Assembly: GCA_018110855.1 (NCBI GenBank)
Contig: JAGBFZ010000016.1
Location: 1-9,706 of the forward strand
Reading direction: 5' to 3'
Length of the DNA stretch: 9,706 bases
Source of the DNA: Oscillospiraceae bacterium
Lineage (GTDB): Bacteria > Bacillota > Clostridia > Oscillospirales > Ruminococcaceae
The position numbers were made by a program, and so were the translations under genes. Below the pieces are notes generated by a model. The model had not been told where the DNA came from, made no database searches, and saw only the letters and a list, made by a program, of their open reading frames with translations. Shown in pieces: positions 7,138 through 9,706 of the stretch; within the stretch, counting starts at the first letter, position 1, and every line of letters starts with the position of its first letter.

Positions 7138-7872
7138 GTGCACAAAATGTTTCGCTGTGACAACAAAAAGCTCTCCCGTGGCTTTGACAAGATCATGCTG
7201 GCGGTGAATATCCCCTCTCTGACGGCAATTGCGGCTCTGAGCATTATTTATCTGCTCATTATCAAAAGAGTAAGCGTTCCCGATGATTTTTTCAGGCTTT
7301 TTATCACCTGTTTCTTTTTCACCTGTGCTTACAGCTTCGCTGTTTCGGTGATCGTGGCGGTCATTGCTAATCTCAGGCTCACGGGGCACAGGAAATACAC
7401 CTATATTGAAATTGCGGGGGAACAGCTGGTTATTTCCCGTTATGTTTACACCTCCTCGGGCGACAGGGGGCTTACCGATTTCCGCAGGCTCTGGGTCATG
7501 AATCTCTCCGATGTTGAGCAGGTCACCTGCACTCGGAGCAGGATCATCATTCAGGGCAAGGGGCGATTTTTTGAGGCTCCTGCAGAGTGGCTCGACTACT
7601 CTGCGGGAAACAGTGGCAAAATTGATTTCGATTACTGGTGGTATGATGAATACGGCGGCTCTGAGGTCAGCTCCGCTTCCTTCCCTGACAGCTTTTTTTA
7701 TGCGGAGAATATTGCTCAGAGGATAATCCTTCACTCCGAGAGGCAGAAGAAGCGGGAGATCAGGAAAAGCGAATTTCGTAAAAGAATGCTCGAGATCGCT
7801 GCTCAGCGGAGGACACGCAAAAAGCCTAAGGAAAGAGTTTTCAGAGGGTATGAGATCGAGAGGAATTTCTGA
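7138..7872 (+). CDS. Two-helix membrane protein of unknown function, possible PH-like domain
   Basis: I do not recognise a named family. The protein has 244 residues. It begins with a short basic segment, then two hydrophobic helices (about 19-42 and 54-79) separated by a short polar turn. A cytoplasmic region of about 160 residues follows. Its beta-rich first part (YTYIEIAGEQLVISRYV, then MNLSDVEQVTC and SRIIIQGKGRFFEAP) has the alternating pattern and order of membrane-linked bacterial PH-like (YcxB/YdbT-type) domains. That assignment is inference from pattern only. The tail from about 200 is very rich in Lys and Arg and may contact membrane or nucleic acid. The gene starts 31 bases after the kinase and ends directly before the inverted-repeat element. 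It may be an accessory to the two-component system or simply a co-transcribed neighbour. Confidence 0.8.
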   Translation: MHKMFRCDNKKLSRGFDKIMLAVNIPSLTAIAALSIIYLLIIKRVSVPDDFFRLFITCFFFTCAYSFAVSVIVAVIANLRLTGHRKYTYIEIAGEQLVISRYVYTSSGDRGLTDFRRLWVMNLSDVEQVTCTRSRIIIQGKGRFFEAPAEWLDYSAGNSGKIDFDYWWYDEYGGSEVSSASFPDSFFYAENIAQRIILHSERQKKREIRKSEFRKRMLEIAAQRRTRKKPKERVFRGYEIERNF

Positions 7873-8081
7873 GCGGGTGACGACACTCTGAAAGAGTGTC
7901 AGCTCCGCGGCGAGGTCGCGCTGTGAATTTGTGCGGGACGGTCGCTTTGTCACCGCGCCGATAGGTACGGCAGTCGCCTCACAAATCGGGATATATCGGG
8001 TAGCTGATTTGTTCCGTTACCGAGCCGACAGTCTGCCGCTCAAAAATACTATAGAACGTCTCGCCGCGGGTCGTCACCCGC
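7873..8081 (+). other. Highly structured palindromic element (3' UTR RNA or MITE-like repeat)
   Basis: The element begins on the base after the stop codon of the membrane protein gene and ends next to the terminator. Its outer stem is a perfect 12-bp pair, GCGGGTGACGAC (7873-7884) with GTCGTCACCCGC (8070-8081). A second perfect 10-bp stem, CCGCGGCGAG (7905-7914) with CTCGCCGCGG (8060-8069), lies directly inside it with no gap on the 3' side. A hairpin at 7882-7900 sits at the junction. Further in, GCGGGAC (7933-7939) pairs with GTCACCGC (7949-7956) with one bulged A, and GGTACGG (7964-7970) pairs with CCGTTACC (8014-8021) with one bulge. CACAAAT near 7980-7986 can pair either with ATTTGTG at 7927-7933 or with GATTTGT at 8006-8012. 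I recognise no Rfam family. It could be a folded RNA or a dispersed mobile palindrome. No target-site duplication is obvious. Confidence 0.65.
7882..7900 (+). other. Perfect 8-bp hairpin at the junction of the structured element
   Basis: GACACTCT (7882-7889), loop GAA, AGAGTGTC (7893-7900). It shares its first three bases with the outer 12-bp stem, so the two helices compete slightly at the junction. No T-run follows it, so it is not a terminator. Confidence 0.8.
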
Positions 8082-8119
8082 AAAAGGCTCCCCGAAATGA
8101 GCATTTCGGGGAGCCTTTT
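8082..8119 (+). terminator. Bidirectional rho-independent terminator between convergent genes
   Basis: A perfect 17-bp stem is formed by AAAAGGCTCCCCGAAAT (8082-8098) and ATTTCGGGGAGCCTTTT (8103-8119), with a GAGC tetraloop and T-tracts on both strands (five T at 8116-8120 on +, four on -). It serves the + strand pullulanase operon and the - strand decarboxylase gene, whose stop lies 11 bases away. Confidence 0.93.
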
Positions 8120-8130
8120 TCATATTATTA

Positions 8131-9528
8131 TCATACCATGTGTATCTTTTTCTCGGGGTCGGAGTTTTTGCCGTCTATGCCGTATTTTTTATTGCGGCGC
8201 TTCTCGAAGAATTTGGGCGCTACCTTGGGGAACATTGCATAGGTGAGCACATCTTCCTCCTGCTCAAGCCACTCTGCACATTCCTCTCTCAGCTTATCAA
8301 GCTCGGGTGCAAGCAGGTCTGCGGGACGGCACTCGATGGCTTCCTCGCCCTTGAGTATGGACTTTCTGAACTCGGGATCGATGGGTGTGGGAGTTTTGCC
8401 GTACTTGCCTGCTACTACGTCCTTGAACTCCTTTGTTACCATCTTATAGCGTTCGCCGTTTATTACGTTGAACACTGCCTGTGTTCCCACGATCTGGGAA
8501 GAGGGAGTAACGAGGGGGATATTTCCTGCATCTGCACGAACTCTGGGCACTTCCTTCAGTACCTCCTCAAGCTGATCTTCCTTGCCTGCCTGCTTGAGCT
8601 GGGAAAGAAGATTGGAGAGCATTCCGCCGGGTACCTGATAGATAAGGGCGTTTGCGTCTGCTGCAAGCATTTTGGGGTCGAGAAGTCCGCTGTCGATATA
8701 CTTCTTGCGGAGCTTCATGAAATAATCTCTGATCTCGGTGAGCTTTACAAGGTCAAGTCCTGTGTCATACTCGGTGCCCTGAAGTGCTGCTACCATGGAT
8801 TCGGTGGGGGTATGTGATGTGCCGTGGGCAAGAGGTGACATTGCGGTATCAATTGCGTCACAGCCGTTTTCTACTGCCTTTAAGAGGCACATTGAAGCAA
8901 GTCCCGAGGTATAGTGGGTGTGGAGCTGGACGGGGATTCCGATATTTTCCTTGAGTGCTTTGGTGAGGGATGCGGCTCTGAAGGGTGTGATAAGGGCTGC
9001 CATATCCTTGATACAGATGGAGTCTGCGCCCTCTTCCTCGCACTGCTTTGCGTAATTTACATAATACTCATCGGTGAAGATATCTCCCAAGGTGAAGGAC
9101 ATTGCCACCTGTGCGTGGGCGCCCTCCTTCTTTGCGGCGCGGATTGATGTGCGGAGGTTTCTGATATCATTGAGTGCATCAAAGATGCGGATTATATCCA
9201 TGCCGTTTGCTACGGTCTTCTGCACGAAATATTCGAGGACGTCATCTGCATAATGACGGTAGCCAAGCATATTCTGTCCTCTGAAAAGCATCTGGAGCTT
9301 GGTATTGGGCATTGCTTTTCTGATTATTCTCAGTCTCTCCCATGGATCCTCGTCAAGAAAGCGGATACAGGAATCGAAGGTCGCTCCGCCCCATACCTCT
9401 GCGGAATAATAGCCGATCTTGTCCATTTCCTGCATGATGGGGAGCATTTCGTCTATGCTCATTCTTGTTGCGATCAGGGACTGGTGCGCGTCTCGGAGGA
9501 CGGTCTCGGTGATCTTTACTTTTGCCAT
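8131..9528 (-). CDS. oadA: Oxaloacetate decarboxylase/pyruvate carboxylase-type carboxyltransferase subunit, without biotin domain
   Basis: This subunit transfers a carboxyl group between oxaloacetate (or a similar acid) and biotin on a carrier protein. In membrane complexes decarboxylation is coupled to sodium export. The protein has 465 residues. The TIM-barrel part opens with TETVLRDAHQS, supplying metal ligand D13. K174 in CIKDMA sits at the position of the conserved active-site lysine. H203 and H205 in HTHYTSG complete the metal site. EVWGGATFD and LFRGQN are further family signatures. A helical conserved carboxylase domain follows (PGGMLSNL, TPSSQIVGTQAV). The protein ends there: the biotinyl domain fused in enterobacterial OadA (about 590 residues) is absent and is supplied by the gene 20 bases upstream. 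AGAAAGGA lies 9 bases before the ATG. The physiological reaction (decarboxylase versus transcarboxylase or pyruvate carboxylase subunit B) depends on genes outside the window. Confidence 0.93.
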   Translation of the reverse strand: MAKVKITETVLRDAHQSLIATRMSIDEMLPIMQEMDKIGYYSAEVWGGATFDSCIRFLDEDPWERLRIIRKAMPNTKLQMLFRGQNMLGYRHYADDVLEYFVQKTVANGMDIIRIFDALNDIRNLRTSIRAAKKEGAHAQVAMSFTLGDIFTDEYYVNYAKQCEEEGADSICIKDMAALITPFRAASLTKALKENIGIPVQLHTHYTSGLASMCLLKAVENGCDAIDTAMSPLAHGTSHTPTESMVAALQGTEYDTGLDLVKLTEIRDYFMKLRKKYIDSGLLDPKMLAADANALIYQVPGGMLSNLLSQLKQAGKEDQLEEVLKEVPRVRADAGNIPLVTPSSQIVGTQAVFNVINGERYKMVTKEFKDVVAGKYGKTPTPIDPEFRKSILKGEEAIECRPADLLAPELDKLREECAEWLEQEEDVLTYAMFPKVAPKFFEKRRNKKYGIDGKNSDPEKKIHMV

Positions 9529-9537
9529 ATCAACCGT

Positions 9538-9545
9538 TCCTTTCT
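9538..9545 (-). promoter_or_regulatory. Ribosome binding site of oadA
   Basis: Read on the minus strand, AGAAAGGA lies 9 bases before the ATG at 9528 and within the 20-base gap after the biotin carrier stop. This supports translation as a separate subunit from a shared transcript. Confidence 0.8.
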
Positions 9546-9548
9546 ATG

Positions 9549-9706
9549 TTACGCGATTGTTGCGATAACGTCGTCGGAGTTGACTGTATCGCCCTTCTTT
9601 ACGGTGATGGAGGTAATCTTGCCTGCTGCATTTGCTACGATATCGTTCTCCATCTTCATTGCTTCGAGAACTACGAGAACCTGACCTACGGTAACGCTGT
9701 CGCCTA
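9549..9706 (-). CDS. Biotin carboxyl carrier subunit, C-terminal part (5' end outside window)
   Basis: The minus strand reads a biotinyl/lipoyl domain ending in ITSITVKKGDTVNSDDVIATIA and a TAA stop at 9549-9551. The biotinylation motif EAMKMEN is present, with the acceptor lysine codon at 9654-9656. GDSVTVGQVLVVLEA before it and GKITSITVKKGD after it are the usual flanking strands of the fold. Fifty-two codons are visible and the start lies beyond the window. It is the mobile carrier for the carboxyltransferase encoded 20 bases downstream, carrying carboxybiotin to the decarboxylase or acceptor subunit. It could be named as a separate OAD/methylmalonyl-CoA decarboxylase biotin subunit. Which one cannot be decided from this fragment. 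Confidence 0.93.
   Translation of the reverse strand, partial: GDSVTVGQVLVVLEAMKMENDIVANAAGKITSITVKKGDTVNSDDVIATIA

Noticed and set aside
7111..7953. 280-codon minus strand frame opposite the membrane protein
   Set aside because: Its start lies inside the palindromic element and its body is antisense to a gene with a strong ribosome binding site and clear membrane helices.
8024..8052. Possible promoter inside the structured element (TACTAT at 8047-8052)
   Set aside because: The -10 match is weak and no acceptable -35 box lies 16-18 bases upstream. It would drive only the terminator.
7873..8081. CRISPR array or transposon end
   Set aside because: There are no regularly spaced direct repeats, no transposase and no visible target-site duplication. 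Only inverted complementarity is present.
7931..8242. 103-codon + strand frame across the inverted-repeat element and into oadA
   Set aside because: It runs through the palindromic element and the terminator stem and then antisense into oadA. There is no ribosome binding site. Such frames are typical spurious calls on structured repeats.
8140..8817. 225-codon + strand frame opposite oadA with Cys/Leu-rich translation
   Set aside because: Shadow of the oadA coding strand. The minus strand carries the complete carboxyltransferase motifs.
9253..9684. 143-codon + strand frame over the oadA start and biotin carrier
   Set aside because: It overlaps two genuine minus strand genes, including the EAMKMEN biotin motif, and has no supporting signal.

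Overview
The window reads as the chromosome of an anaerobic, starch-using Firmicute, most likely a Ruminococcus-type member of the Clostridia. This is inferred from three things: a cytoplasmic type I pullulanase, a split biotin-dependent decarboxylase, and strong Gram-positive ribosome binding sites. It holds six protein genes. Five appear to be ordinary families or recognisable architectures, and one (7138-7872) has no assigned function. There are no transposases, CRISPR arrays, tRNAs or rRNAs.

Layout. (1) 1-2825, + strand: the 3' portion of a large single-pass membrane protein with a cytoplasmic charged/coiled-coil region, calcium-binding-like DxDxDG repeats, a von Willebrand factor A domain with an intact MIDAS, and a C-terminal domain that may be a degenerate papain-like fold. 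A strong terminator at 2854-2897 closes it. (2) 2926-7872, + strand: a near-consensus sigma-A promoter drives a tightly spaced four-gene group. It encodes type I pullulanase, an OmpR/PhoB-family response regulator, a HAMP-HisKA-HATPase sensor kinase, and a small two-helix membrane protein. Gaps are 17, 21 and 31 bases, so one transcript is likely. The pullulanase would debranch glycogen or imported alpha-glucans in the cytoplasm. Whether the two-component pair controls it is not shown by the sequence. (3) 7873-8119: a roughly 210-base, highly self-complementary element bounded by a perfect 12-bp inverted repeat, abutting a strong bidirectional terminator. (4) 8131-9706, - strand: the carboxyltransferase subunit of an oxaloacetate decarboxylase/pyruvate carboxylase-type enzyme, preceded by the end of its separate biotin carrier subunit.

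The most notable points are the sensor kinase, which has no ATG, GTG or TTG at a sensible place and appears to start at an ATC codon 8 bases after a strong Shine-Dalgarno, and the structured element at 7873-8081. That element has nested perfect stems and mutually exclusive inner pairings, so it is either a folded RNA in the 3' untranslated region or a MITE-like dispersed palindromic repeat. The + strand genes also use clearly different synonymous codons from the - strand genes.
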